The notes beneath the pieces were generated by a model. The model did no database searches. It was not told the origin of the DNA and saw nothing but the letters and a program-made list of their open reading frames with translations. The translations under genes and the position numbers were made by a program. From contig JACEEZ010018179.1 in the NCBI GenBank assembly GCA_016584305.1, positions 1 through 64,000 of the forward strand: a stretch of DNA of 64,000 nucleotides, given 5' to 3'. The stretch comes from Chionoecetes opilio (lineage: Eukaryota > Arthropoda > Malacostraca > Decapoda > Majidae). The number at the start of each line of letters is the position of its first letter. Position 1 is the stretch's first letter. Of the stretch, positions 25,501 through 38,621 are shown one piece after another.

Positions 25501-28384
25501 ATAGTCTCTTGTAAAATTTTAGTTATATCATATAGAAGGAATTTTCATTATGAAAATGCTTTATACTCAAAATGTGTTTTTCATTTAGTAGTTTGGTTAA
25601 TAAGCTGATTTCTAAAGTTGAAATATATAATTTGTTTTAGAATAATTTGCACCTATTAGTAGCTTTTGTTTAATGTAAGCTTATAATAGAAAGTAGGAGG
25701 TTATTTTATTTGTAATAACTACATGCAAGTGTTTTCATAGTTTTTGTAAACGTAGGTTATTGATATATACAAGTAGTTATTCCTCATTTGTATAAACCAA
25801 CATTTAGTATTTTCAATGATTTAGCTAATTAATATAAGATGTTTTTTCTCAAATTGAAGTATTTTTAATCGTAACTAATTCTTTTAAGTATTTGTAAATG
25901 TATTTTACTAAATAATCTAAAAAATATGTAATTTTTATAATTCTCTGTCTTTTAATCAACAACGTTTTTTCAGTATTTTAAGTATTTTTTAAATCGCTAA
26001 AAAATGTCGAAATTTGACATTATCACTTTTACAAATATTATTTTAATTATAGGAGCTAAAAATAATATTATCATTAAACTTTTAGGTAGCAATTTTAATC
26101 TTAAACAATTTTTTAAAGTTTTTAATGTATTTTTGAAATGCTTAAAAAATGTCAAATTAACATTATTTGCATTTTACAAATATATTTAACAATTTATGAG
26201 CTAAAATATGTAATTTTCATGAAATTTAAGTATCATTTTAATCTTATAAAACATCGTTTTTTCAAGTTTTTAATGTATTTTTGAAAACTAAAATGTCGAA
26301 AATTGGAATTTTAGCTTATTTTTTGATAGAGAATAAAAAAGTGGTTTTATAGTTTTTTTTAATTGCGTGTTTAAATCTGTAAGTTTTAAGTAGGTTTTGA
26401 GACCTTATATGTGATACAATGGTATATTTACATGTTTTTCTTAGTTTCTTATATGTAGTGTTATTTTCATAAATTAAGAAGATTTACGTATGATAATGTT
26501 TTTACACTCAAATTGTTTTTCAATGATTTTAGCTTAGTTAATCGTGTATATAAGTTCTAAAATGAAGTATACAACGGTATTTGCAAGATATTTTGCAAGC
26601 TATAAGTAAGCTTAGCTTAATTGCTAATATAAAAGGGAAAATTTTATTATTGTGTATAACCGATATAAGGTGTTTTCATGAGTTGCTTTTAACTGATAGC
26701 GTTATTTTATATATACAAGTGTTTTACCTTATCATATTGCTATAAACCCTAAAATTGTAGTATTTTCAATGATTTTACTAATTAATGAAGAGCTGATTTT
26801 TTTTATGAAGTAATTTTCTTAATCTTAAGCTAAAAGTTTTTTATAATTGCTAAATATTTTTCAAAATTAATAGCTAAAATATATTGTTATGAAATTTAGG
26901 TATCAATTTTAATCTTAAACAATTTTTTTCAAGTATTTTAATGTATTTTTGAAACTTAAAAATCGAATTTGAATTTATCACACTTTTACACAATATAATT
27001 AATATATTATGAGCTAAAAAAGTATGATTTGTCAGAAATTAAGTACAATTTTAATTTAAAAACAAGTTATTTTATGTTTTAGTCTTTGAGACTAAAAAAT
27101 GTCGAAAATTGAAGTATTCACTCTTTTTTGATAGGAAATTCAAATGTGGTATTATAGTTATTTGTAGAAAATGCTATTTTAGTCTGTAATCTTATAATAG
27201 GATTTAGACTTCTATAATGTTATACAGTGTATATTCAGTGTGTTTTTTCATAGTTTGCTTGTTATTGTAGTGATTATTCATAAAAGTAGGAATTACTTAT
27301 GATAATTTTTAACCTAAAATGTGTTTTTTTAATGATTATTAGCTGTTATTGAATATATAAGCGTTTTCCTATTGTATATACAATTACTTTTTTTAGAATA
27401 ATTTTCACCTATAAGAGCTTACTTAATTAAGTAATAATAGAAATTAAGAGTATTTATTGTGATATAAACGGTATTCAAGGCGTTTTTTCATAGTTTAAGA
27501 ATGTAGCGTTTTGTATATATACAAGTAGTTTTAATTTTATTGCCTATAACCATAAAAAGTTGTGTTTCAATGTATACTTTTATCAGTAAAGAGCTTTTTT
27601 TTTACAAATGAAGTATATTCTTTATATCGGTAGTAAAATTTTTAATATGTAACACACTATATTTTACAAAATTATGAAAAATAAAGTAATTTTAGGAAAT
27701 TTAGGATCATTTTAATCTTAAAAACAACTTATTTTTATATTTTAATGTATTTTTATGAAATGCTAAAAATGTCAAATTTACATTTTCAGCAACTTATCCA
27801 ACTTTATTTACAATACTATGAGCTAAAATAATTTTTTATGAAATTTAGGTATTAATTTTAATCTTGAAAACAAGTTTTTAATGTTTTATGTTTTTTGAGT
27901 GCTAATAAATGTCGAAAATTGACATATTAGCCTTTTTTTTATACAGAATTCAAAATTGGTTATAGTTGTTTCGTGAAATGGTATTTAACTATTTTTAATT
28001 TATTTAAAAGGAGTTTGAGACTCTATATTGTGATACAATGGATATTACACTAATTTTCATAGTTCTTTTATTGTAGTGTTATCATAATAGAAGTGAATTT
28101 TACGTATGAAATGATTTATACCATCAAATGTGTTTTTTAATGATTTTAGCTTGTTATGGTATATTAGCGGTTCGTACAAATTGAAATACAATTTTTTTGA
28201 ATAATTGCACCTATAAGTAGCTTACATTACATTAAGCTAATAAATAGAAGGTAAGGGTTATTTATTGTGATTTTAACGGTATATGCAAGCGTTTTCATAG
28301 TTTTGTAAATGTAGCGTTAGTATTATACAAATAGTTTTATTATCATATGCTATACCCTATAATGTTTATCCTGATTAGTAGTTA
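19572..28384 (+). repeat. Satellite array, shrunken block (deletion-rich units)
   Basis: Unit starts and inferred n: 19572 (1), 20380 (1), 21199 (1), 22027 (1), 22847 (2), 23799 (1), 24619 (1), 25441 (2), 26381 (1), 27189 (1), and a last one at about 28001 that is interrupted by the foldback element. The n=1 units measure only about 808-828 bp, 6-9% shorter than the clean 881-889 bp. The loss is spread as single-base deletions over all modules, not as one block. Module order is intact. Local disorder is seen near 19450-19500 (A-like bases inside D) and 26570-26620 (jumbled A/B landmarks). The reading frame at 26004-26189 is repeat sequence. No gene seen. Confidence 0.88.
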
Positions 28385-28396
28385 GTGCTATGTGCT

Positions 28397-29040
28397 ATAG
28401 TCTATTACTAAAGCCTGGATTCTGGGCTGTCTCGCTGCCTAGCGAGTTGTAAGGACGCGCTGATTGCTGATAACTCGGGTGCGTGGCCGATGGTGGTGGA
28501 TACTTCCTTGCCTCAACCAAAACCTTGCTTGCCTAGAAAATAGCATATTTCTTTGCTTTATCCCTTTTACACAAGATAGCCATTTTGTTGATCAGAATCA
28601 GGCAGTGATGTTCAACAACTACCCATCAAACTCAATGGGGAAAAATAAAGTCATGACTGATATCACCCAAAGAGTAGGCGACTTTAGGTTTCAGTGCTGA
28701 AATGTGACTCCTACCGTATATACAGCTACCAGATGATATTATAAAACTGAGCTACCATACTTTACTAATAAATTGCGAATATGAGCATAAAAAAAACATA
28801 AGACTAAAACTAATTTAAAATAATTTAAGGAAATAAAAAGGGTTAAACTTTTTTCTTTGCTTATTTTGCTTAAAACTGGCTGTAACTCCATAATTTTGGT
28901 CGCTTCAATTTTCAAGAACTTTTTTAAAAATTCTTAATTTTTCCGCTTCCGGGTATGTACACTACCAATAAGGAAAAGGGTGGGGGTTTCAAAATGGCTA
29001 AAAAAGTAAACTTTTTCAAATGGTGGCCTGACGGGTGGAG
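28397..29040 (+). repeat. Inverted repeat arm, left, foldback copy 1
   Basis: Left arm of the large palindrome. Paired landmarks: 'ctcgggtgcgtgg' (28476) pairs with 'ccacgcagcccgag' (about 29662); 'ctttaggtttcagtgc' (28682) pairs with 'cactgaaaaccaaaag' (29443); 'atgagcataaaaa' (28781) pairs with 'ttttatgctcat' (29339); 'ctgtaactccataa' (28880) pairs with 'gggagttacagc' (29240). Confidence 0.8.
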
Positions 29041-29087
29041 CCTCTGATTCTCCCCGGGGGAAAAAAGTCCTCCTTATAGGAGCAATG

Positions 29088-29754
29088 CTCACCCGTCCTG
29101 TGCCAGTTTGCAGTAGTATTTTTAACTTTTTAGCCATTTGACCACCTCTTTTTTCCCTTTTGGTACGTGCTCTACCACGGGAAGCGGAAAGTAAAGGTTT
29201 TTAAAACAGTTCTGAAAATTAATGCGCCCAAAAAATTTAGGGAGTTACAGCGATTGAAGAAAAATAAGCAAGAAAAAATGTTTATACCTTTTTTACTTTC
29301 CTTCAATTATTTAATTTTAGTGTATCTTAGGTAATTGTTTTTATGCTCATGATATCCAATTATTATGAACACGTGGTAGTCTCAGTTTTTCTAAATACAT
29401 CTGGTAGCTTGATAATATGGGGTAGGAGTACAACATTTCAATCACTGAAAACCAAAAGTCCCCCTACCTTGTGATAGTCAGTCTGATTTTTATTTTTTAC
29501 CCTTTTGGTTATGAAGGGTGTGTTATGTTGAACAATCCTGCCTGTTCACTGAGCAAACAAATCCCCATCTTGTATAAAGATGATTAAGTAAAGATATATG
29601 AATATTTTTCAAAGGGCAAGGCAAGGGTTTTGGGTTGCGGCGGGGAAAGTACCACCCCATCCCCACGCAGCCCGAGTCTATCAGCCATCCGACTCCTTAA
29701 AAACCTTTTCTGGGTGCGAGCAGCTCCCAAAATCCGCTTAAGTAAATAGACTAT
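29088..29754 (-). repeat. Inverted repeat arm, right, foldback copy 1
   Basis: Right arm, the reverse complement of 28397-29040. It keeps outer-end 'cttaagtaaatagactat' and inner 'cacccgtc'. Nearest the centre it carries 'tgtgccagtttgcag' (29100), for which the left arm has only a degraded counterpart. Confidence 0.8.
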
Positions 29755-32700
29755 GTTATCAGTAGGGCTGTTTTTTTCTAAAAATTGAAGTATATTTTTT
29801 TATACGGTAGCAAATTACTTTGATATTTGCTAAAACTTTATTTCAAAAAATTAATATCTAAAAATTTATTTTTCAGGGAAATTTGGGTTAAATTTTTAAA
29901 TTTTTAAAAAAAAACTTTTTTTCAAGTTTTTCATTTTTTTTGAATCCTAAAAAAAATGTCAAATTTGCATTATTCAGCACTTATACACTACTTTTTTTTA
30001 CAATATTAGAGTTTAAAAAATATGTTTTTTCGAAATTAGGTTTTTAATTTAATTTTAAAAAACAACTTTTTTAAAGTTTTTTTAATGTTTTTTGAAGGGC
30101 AAAAAAATGTCGAAAAATTGACATTATTGAGCCCTTTTTTTGATAAGAAATTCAAAATGTGGTTTTTGTTTTTTTCTTTTAAAAATGCTTTTTTAAACAC
30201 TGTAAGCTTTTAATTGGAGTTTGAACTATATTGTGATACAATTATTATTACAGTTTTTTATATCTCTTGTAAATTGTAGTTTTTATATAAAAATAAAAGG
30301 AATATTCCTTAGAAAAGCTTTTAATCCCAAATGTGTTCTTTTGAAGATTTTTAGTGTTTTTGGTGATATATAGCTTTTTTCCAAAAAAATTGTGTTACAA
30401 TCCTTTTTTTGAAAAATTTGCCCTAAATAATAAACTTAAGCTAATAAATAGAAAGTAAGAGGTTTTTATTGTGATATAACGGATATTGAAAGGTTTTTCA
30501 TAGTTCTTTTAAACTTAGCGTTATTGTTATATCGTAGTTTTACTTTCATTTGTAAAAACCCCCTAAAAGTATTTTTTTCAATGTTTTTTGTGTTTCATAA
30601 AGAGTTTTTTTTCTAAAAATTAAAGTATATTCCTTTATATGGGTAGCTATATAGTTTTGATATTTTCTACAACATATTTTACAAAATTAATAGCAAAAAA
30701 TATTTTTTTAAAAAAAATTTGGGTACAATTTTAATCAAAAAAACAATTTTTTAAAGTTTTTTAAATGTTTTTTGAAAGGCTAAAAAATGTCGAAATTGAC
30801 TTTATTCACCCTTTTTACACAACTTTTTTACAATTTTATGACTAAAAATATGTATTTGTTTGAAATTTAGGTATCATTTTAAATTTAAAAAAACAATTTT
30901 TTTTCTTTTATTTTAATGTATTTTTGAAACGCTAAAAATTCAAAATTTTACATTATTCAGCTTTTTTACACAACTATATTTTACATATTATGAGCAAAAA
31001 AATAGTATTTTCTAAAATTTAGGTAGAAATTTTTAATTTTAAAAAAACTTTTTCAAGTTTTTTAATGTATTTTTGAAGGGCAAAAAAAGTCAAAATTTGA
31101 CTTTATTCGCACTTTTACAAAACTATATTTTACAATATTATGAGCTTAAAAAGTATTTTTCATAAAATTTAAGCACAATTTTTAATTTAAAAACTCTTTT
31201 TTTAAAGGTTTTAATGTTTTTTTAAAAAGAAAAAAATGTCGAAATTGAAAATATTGGGGCCTTTTTTTGATAAGAAATACAAAATGGGGTTTTTATAGTT
31301 GTTTTCGTTAAAAAAGCTTTTTTAAAATACTGCAGCTTTAATGGGGTGTTTGAGACTCTATATTGTGAAAAAATGGTATATACACGTTTTTTCTTGTTTC
31401 TTGTAATTGTGTTAATCTCATAAATAAAAGGAAAACGTATGAAAATTTTTTCCCCCCAAAAATGGGGTTCTTTTCAATGTTTTGCTTGTTTCGGTGGATA
31501 TAGCTTTTTTTTAAAAATTGAAGTATACAATCCTTTTTTTAGAAAAATTTTTTACCTTAAGTAGTTTAATCTTAAGCAAATAAATAAAAGTAAGGGTTAT
31601 TTTTGTTATAACGGTATATTGCCCGGTTTTCATAGTTTCTTGTAACTGTAGCTTTTATTGTATAATAAAGTTTTTCTTATCATTTGCTAAAAACCCCATA
31701 AATTTTGTGCTTTCCAATGATTTTGCTAGTTATCAGAAAAGAGTTTTTTTTTTCTACAATTAAAGATTTCCTTTATATCGGTAGCTAATAGCTTTTGATA
31801 TTTACTACAACTTTTTTTTTTACAATTTTAATAGTATAAAAGTAATTTTTATGAAATTTAGGTTAAATTTTTAAAATCAAAAAAACTACGTTTTTTCAAT
31901 TTTTTAAATGTTTTTAAAAGGCTAAAAAATGTCGAAATTTGACATTTTTCACACTTTAAAAACTATCTGTACAATATTATGACAAAAAAATTGTATTTGC
32001 ATGAATTTTGGGTATCAATTTTAATCTTAAAAAACGTTTTTTAAAAGTTTTTTAATGTATTTTTGAATCGCAAAAAAAATGCGAAATTTGACATTATTCA
32101 GCACTTTACACTACTTATTTTAAAATATTATGAGCTTAAAATAGTATTTTTCATAAAATATGGTATTAATTTTTAATCCAAAAACCGTTTTTTAAAGTTT
32201 TTTAAATGTTTTTTAAAGGGCTAAAAAATGTCGAATTGACATTATTCAGCCTTTTTTGATAGAAAAATTAAAAAATTGGTTTTTAGTGTTTTCGTAAAAA
32301 TGTATTTTAAACTACTGTAACTTTAAGGGAGTTTAAAGATCTATTTTTGTGATACATTAATATTACATTTTTTTTTCATAGTCTCTTTAAAGGTAGTTTT
32401 ATATCATAAATAAAAAGAATTTTCCCTTTATGAAAAGCTTTATACCCTCAAATGTGTTTTTTTCAATGTTTTACTAGTTAATGGTGTATATAGCTGTTTT
32501 CCAAAAAAATTGAAATATAAAATCCTTTTCTTAGAAAAAATTTGCCCCTATAAGTAGCTTACTTTTACATTAAGCTAATAAAAGAAGAGTAAGAGGTTAT
32601 TTATTGCGATATAACGGTATTTTGAACGTTTTTCATATTTTTCTTGAAACGTAGCTTATTGTATATATACAAGTATTTTTTACTATCTTTTGCTATAAAA

Positions 32701-33879
32701 CCCTACATGTAGTTTTTTTCAATGTTTTAGCTTTTTATCATAAAGGCTGGTTTTTTCTACAAATTGAAGTATTTCCTTTATATCGGAGCAAATTAGTTTT
32801 TGAATTTTGCTACAACCATATTTCACAAAATTAATATCTAAAATAGTAATTTTTTTGAAATTCAAATATCAATTTTAATTTTAAAACAACTTTTTTTTCA
32901 AGTTTTTTAATGTTTTTTTGAAAAGCTAAAAAAGGTCGAAATTTGCTTTATTCAATTTTTTCACAATTTATTTTAAAATATTATGAGTAAAAAATGTTTT
33001 TTTTCTGAAATTTGGTATAAATTTTAATTTTAAAAAACAACATTTTTTAAGTGTTTTAAAATTTTTGTGAAGGGCTAAAAATTTCGAAAATTGCATTATT
33101 CACCCCTTTTTTTGAGCAGAAATTCAAAATGTGGTATTAAGTTGTTTTCGAAAAAATGCTTTTTTTAAACTACTGTAAGCTTAAAAATAGGAGTTTGAGA
33201 CTCTATATTGTGATAAATGGTATATTACCTTTTTTTCATATTTTTTGTATATTTAGTTTTATATCAAAATAGAAGGAATTTTGTATGATAATGCTTTTCC
33301 CCAAAAAATGTGTTCTTTTCAATGATTTTAGCTTGTTATCGGTGATTATAGCTGTTTTCCTAAAAATGAAATCAATCCTTTTTTTTAGAATAATTTGCAC
33401 CTATAATAGCTTACATTACATTAAGTAATATAGAAGATAAAGGTTATTTATTGTGATATAACGTATATTAAACGTTTTTCTATTTCCCTTTGAAAAACTG
33501 TAGTTTTATTGTAATATACAAGTAGTTTTATTATCTATTGTTTAAAAACCCCAACAATGTTTTTTAATGATTTTAGCAGTTTGAGAAAAGACTTTTTTTT
33601 TTCTAAAAATTTGAAGTATATTCCTTTAATGGGTAGTAATTAGCTTTTGATATTTGCTACAACTATATTTCACAAAATTAATATCAAAAAATATATATTT
33701 TTTCATAAAAATTAAGAATTAATTTTAATCAAAAAAAACACGCTCTTTCAAGTTTTTAATGTATTTTGAAGGGAAAAAAATGCGTAAATTGACATTATCA
33801 CCCCTTTTTTTTTGATAGAGAAATTAAAAATTTTTTTTTTTTATAGTTGTTTTCGTTAAAAACTGCTTTTAAACTCTGT

Positions 33880-34119
33880 AACCTTATAATTGGATTTTGG
33901 ACTCTATATTGTGATAAAATTTATATACTTAAAATATTATTTTTCATGATATTTGGTATCAATTTTAATCTTAAAAACCGTTTATTCAAGTGTTTTAATG
34001 TATTTTTAAAAAAGCAAAAAAAATGTAAAAAATTGAAAAATATTCAGCTTTTTTTTTGATAGAAAAATTCAAATGTGGTATTATAGCTTTTTCGTTAAAA
34101 AATACATTTTCAAAATCTT
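33880..34119 (+). repeat. Internally deleted repeat unit: A start joined to D
   Basis: The unit starts normally ('accttataattgga...gactctatattgtgat') but at about 33930 jumps from the first 50 bp of A into 'ttaaaatattatttttcatg' of the C/D module. The rest of A, all of B and any C are missing. The D tail ('gatagaaaaattcaaatgtgg') is complete and the next unit follows normally. Confidence 0.72.
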
Positions 34120-35301
34120 AACCTTATAATGGAGGTGAGACTCTAATTGGATAAAATTGTTTTACACGTTTTTTTCATAGTTTCTTGTATATTGTAGTGT
34201 TATATCATAAATAGAAAATTTTAACTTATGATAATCTTTATACCCTCAGAATGTGTTTTTTTCATGATTTTAGCTAGTTATGGGTGATTATAGCTAATTT
34301 CCTACAAATTTAAAGTATACAACCCTTTTTTTTAGAAAAATTTCACCTTTAAGTTGTTTACTTTAAATTTTAAGCTAATAAATGAAGATTAAGAGGTTAC
34401 TTTTGGATTAAGGGTATATTATTGCAAGCTTTTTTTCTTAGTTTCTTGTAAACTGTACGTTATTTTTATTTTGAAAAACAAGTATTTTTTACTTTTAATT
34501 TTGTATAAACCCATAAAATGTAGTTTTTTCAATGATTTGTAGTTATCATAAGACTGTTTTTTTCTACAATTGAAGTATATTCCTTTATATGGGTAGCAAA
34601 ATGTTTTGATATTTGCTACAACTATTTTTTTACAAAATTTAATAGCTAAAAAAATTTAATTTTTTATGAAAATTTGGTATCAATTTAATCAAAAAAAAAA
34701 TTTTTTTTAAAAGTATTTTAATTTTTTTTTTAAAGGCAAAAAAAAATGTCGAATTTGAATTTTTTCAGCATTTTAACAACATAATTTCAATATTATGAGC
34801 TAAAAATATTATTTTTTTATGAAATTTAGGTTCAATTTTTTTTTTAAAAAACAACGTTTTTTAAATATTTTAATTTTTTTTAAAACGCTAAAAAAGTCGA
34901 AATTTACATTTTTTAAGCTCTTTTACACAACTATATTTTAAAATATTTTTGCTAAAAAATATGTATTTCATAAAATTTAGGTAGAAATTTTTAATCTTAA
35001 AAACAACTTTTTTTTCAAGTTTTTTTTAAAGTATTTTGGGAAAGGCAAAAAAAAATGTCGAAATTTGACTTAATCAGCCTTTTACAGAATAATTTTAAAT
35101 ATTATGGTTTTAAAAATTGTATTTTTCATAAAATTTAAAGTATCAATTTAATTTTAAAAACATCGTTCTTTCAAGTTTTTAAATGTATTTTTAAAAAGCT
35201 AATATGTCGAAAATTGAAAATATTCAGCCCTTTTTTTTTGATGAAAAATACAAAATGTGGTTTTAAGTTGTTTTCGTTAAAAATTCTATTTAAACTACTG
35301 T

Positions 35302-35872
35302 AACTTAAAATGGGTGTATGAACTCTAATTGTGATACATGGTGTTTTACACGTATTTTTCTTATTTCTTGTATATTTTAGTGTTATCCATAAAAAAAAGG
35401 GAAATTTTTACGCATGTAATCTTTAACCCTCAAAATTGTTTTTTTAAATGTTTTTAGTTTGTTTCGGTGATATTACTTTTTTCCTAAAATTGAAGTAACA
35501 ACCCTTTTTTTTAGAAAAATTTTGACTATGTAGCTTACATTAATTAAAGTAAAAAATAAAAGAGAAAGAGGTTATTTTTGTGATATACGGTTTTTGCAAG
35601 CGGTTTTCATATTTTCTTGAAAACTGTACGTTATTGTATATAAAAAAGTATTTTTATTATCATATTCTAAAACCCATAAAATTTGTGCTTTCAATGATTT
35701 TAGCTAGTTATCAGAAAAAAGCTGTTTTTTTCTACAAATGAAGTATATTCCTTTATATGGGTAGCTTAAAAAGTTTTTGATTTTTGCAAACATTATTCGC
35801 CCTTTTTTTTAAAAAATTCAAACGTGGTTTTATAGTTTTTTTTTCGTTAAAAACTGCTATTTTAACTACTGT
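35302..35872 (+). repeat. Internally deleted repeat unit: B end joined to late D
   Basis: A and most of B are present, but at about 35787 the sequence passes from B ('gatttttgcaaa') straight to the second half of D ('cattattcgcccttttt'), so the C-like part of the unit is missing. The unit is 571 bp instead of at least 733. Confidence 0.68.
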
Positions 35873-38621
35873 AACCCTTTAAATTTGGGATTTTTGAGAT
35901 CATTTTTTGGATACAATTATATATTACACGTGTTTTCATATCTCTTGTAAATTTGTAGTGTTATCATAATAAAAGGAAATTTTCCCTTTAGAAAAAGCTT
36001 TATACCCTCAAAATGTGTTTTTTTTAAAATGTTTAAAGCTAATTTTTGGTGTATATAGCTTTTTTCCAAAAAATTGAAATATACAATCCTTTTTTGAAAT
36101 TTGCACCATAAGTATTTTACTTACTTAAGCTATAATAAAAGAGTAGGGGGTTTTTATTGTGATAACGGTATATTCAAGCGTTTTTCATATTTTTCTTGTA
36201 AACGTAGCTTTATTGTAATATACAATGTTTTACTTATCATATTGCATAAACCCTACAATGTAGTGTTTCAATGTTTTTAGTAGTTAAGTAAAGAGGGGTT
36301 TTTTTCTAAAAATTGAATATACCCTTTTTTCGGAGAAATTAGCTTTTGATATTTGCTACAACTATTTTTCACAAAATTTAATATCAAAAAATATGAAATT
36401 TTTATAAAATTCAGGTATAAATTTTTAATCTTAAAACAACGTTTTTTTCAATATTTTAATTTTTTTTTGATGGCAAAAAAAGGTCGAAATTTGACATTAT
36501 TCAGCACTTTTTAAAACTTATTTTACAATTTATAGCTTAAAAATGTTTTTTTCATAATTTTTTTGGTATAAATTTTTAATTTTAAAAAACAACGTTTATT
36601 CAAGTGTTTTAATGTATTTTTGAAAAGCAAAAAAAGTCGAAAATTGAAAATATTCTCTCTTTTTTTGATGAGAAATTAAAAATGGGTATTATGTTTTTTT
36701 TCGTTAGAAAATACTTTTTTTAAAATAGTAAGCTTATAATGGGATGTGAACCTATTTTGTGATACAGTTGTATTTACACGGGTTTTTCATAGTTTCTTGT
36801 ATATTGTAGTTTATATCTAAATAGAAGGAATTTAATTTTAGATAATGCTTTATACCCTAGAATGTGTTCTTTTCAAGTTTTTATATTATCGGTGATATTA
36901 CAAATTTTCCTACAAATTAAAGTATAAAATCCTTTTTTTTAGAATAATTTGCACCTTAATTGCTTACTTACTTTAGCAAATAAATAAAGATTAAGAGGTT
37001 ACTTATTTAAACGGTTATTGCAAGGTTTTCTTATTTTTCTTGTAAACTGAGCTTTTTTTATATATTGTAAAAAAGTATTTTACTTTTATATTGCTATAAA
37101 CCCAAAAAAATGTAGTGTTTTCAATGATATTGTATTTCGTAAAGAGCTGTTTTTTTTCTACAAATTGAAGAAAATTTCCTTTATTCGGTACTAAATATTT
37201 TTTATATGTGTTACAACTATTTTTTAAAATTAATGGGTAAAAAATGAAATTTTTTTATAAAATTTAGGTATCAATTTTAATTTAAAAAGCTGTTTTTTTT
37301 TTATTTTAATGTATTTTTAAAAGGCAAAAAATGACGAAATTTGACATTATTCAGCACTACACAACTTTTTTTTACAATATTATGAGTTTAAAATTGATTT
37401 TCTAAAATTTGGGTTTTTTAATTTTTAATCTTAAAAACAATTTTTTTTTAAGTTTTCTAATTATTTGTGAAGGGCTAAAAATGTCGAAAATGACATTTTC
37501 CCCCTTTTTTGAACAGAAATTCAAAATGTGGTATTTAGTTGTTTTCGTTAAAAAATCTTTTTTAAAAACTACTGTAAGCTTTAAAGGATTTTTGAGACTC
37601 TATATTGTGATACAATGGTATATTACACGTTTTTTTTTCTAGTTTTTGTATATGTGTTTATATATAAATAAAGGGAATTTTACGTTGAAAATCTTTTACC
37701 CTAAAAATATTTCTTTTAAATGATTTTAGTTTGTTATCGGTGTATATAGCTGTTTTCCTACAAATTAAATTATAAAATCCTTTTTTTAGAATAATTTGCC
37801 CCTTTTAAGCTTACATTACTTAAGCTAAAAAATGAGAGAAATAGGTTATTTATTGTGATAAAAGGGTATATTGAAAGCTTTTTTCATATTTCCTTGTAAA
37901 CTGTAGCGTTATTTTATATATACAAGAGTTTTACTTATCAATTGCTAAAAACCCATAAAATGTGGGTTTTTTAAATGATTTTAGCTGTTATCAGTAAAAG
38001 CTGTTTTTTTCTAAAAAATTGAAGTTTTTTCCTTTATATCGGTCAATTATTTTGGGGGGAATTTGCTACAACTACATTTCAAAAAATTTAATATAAAAAA
38101 ATTGAAATTTTTTATAAAATTCAGGTATAAATTTTAATCTTAAAAACAACTTTTTTTAAATTTTTTAAATGTATTTTTAAAAACGCAAAAAAATGCAAAA
38201 TTTTAAACATTATTCGCTTTTTTAACAACTATTTTTTTCAATATTATGGGCTAAAAATTTATTTATCATAATTTGGGTAGCAATTTAATCTTAAAACAAC
38301 GTTTTTAAATTTTTTTTAAATTTTTTGAAAGGAAAAAATGTCGAAATATGCTTATTCGCACTTTTACAGAACATACTTCAATATTATGACTTAAAATATT
38401 ATTTTTCATGAAATTTAAGTATAAAATTTTAAATTTTAAAAAAACATCGTTTTTCAAGTTTTTTAAATGGAATTTTAAAACGAAAATGTCCCGAAAATTG
38501 AAAATATTCAGCATTTTTTTTGTAGAGATATACAAAATGTGGTTTTAAGTTTTTTTTCGTTAGAAAATGCAAATAAACCCTACAATGTATTTTTTCAATG
38601 ATTATTTAGTTGTGCTATGCT

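Larger units (their letters stand above)
28385..29754. mobile_element. Foldback/MITE-like long-inverted-repeat element, copy 1
   Basis: A roughly 1.37-kb non-satellite insertion of moderate GC. Its two halves are reverse complements of each other over almost the whole length: the left arm runs from about 28397 ('atagtctatt...') to about 29040, and the right arm from about 29088 to about 29754 ('...aatagactat'). The arms meet at a short centre marked by 'gacgggtg' (29030) and 'cacccgtc' (29090), which encloses 'ccccgggg'. Arms differ mostly by indels. No transposase motif or credible gene is present, so it would be non-autonomous if mobile. It sits in a B module inside 'gattttagctagtta^tcag'; the 'tta' on both sides could be a 3-bp target duplication, but this is not certain. 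Frames at 28464-28700 (+) and 28934-29137 (-) lie in the arms, differ between copies through frameshifts, and are not convincing proteins. The transposon family is not recognised. Confidence 0.78.
29755..38610 (+). repeat. Satellite array between the two foldback elements
   Basis: Module B resumes immediately ('ttatcagtagggctg'), followed by C and D of the interrupted unit. Unit starts and inferred n: 30204 (3), 31333 (2), 32319 (1), 33177 (0), 33880 (internally deleted, 240 bp), 34120 (3), 35302 (internally deleted, 571 bp), 35873 (1), 36730 (1), 37576 (2, then truncated at about 38567). Homopolymer noise is heavy. Frames at 33847-34059, 37409-37642 and 38305-38535 are repeat translations. 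No gene seen. Confidence 0.88.

Noticed and set aside
28464..28700. 78-residue plus-strand frame in the foldback left arm as a protein
   Set aside because: A related translation (TR...RWW...) appears from the opposite arm of copy 2, but only because the DNA is repeated. The frames diverge through indels and match no family I know.
28934..29137. Minus-strand frame beginning MAKK in the foldback centre as a conserved small protein
   Set aside because: Copy 2 has a similar start (MAKKVKLLLQTGT), but the frames differ after the first 15 residues because of indels, and both read through the palindrome centre. Not enough to call a gene.
28385..29754. Inverted duplication as a purely chimeric read artefact
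   Set aside because: Two copies have the same ends, the same asymmetric centre and the same satellite target, which independent read chimeras would not give. Amplification of one assembly error is still possible.
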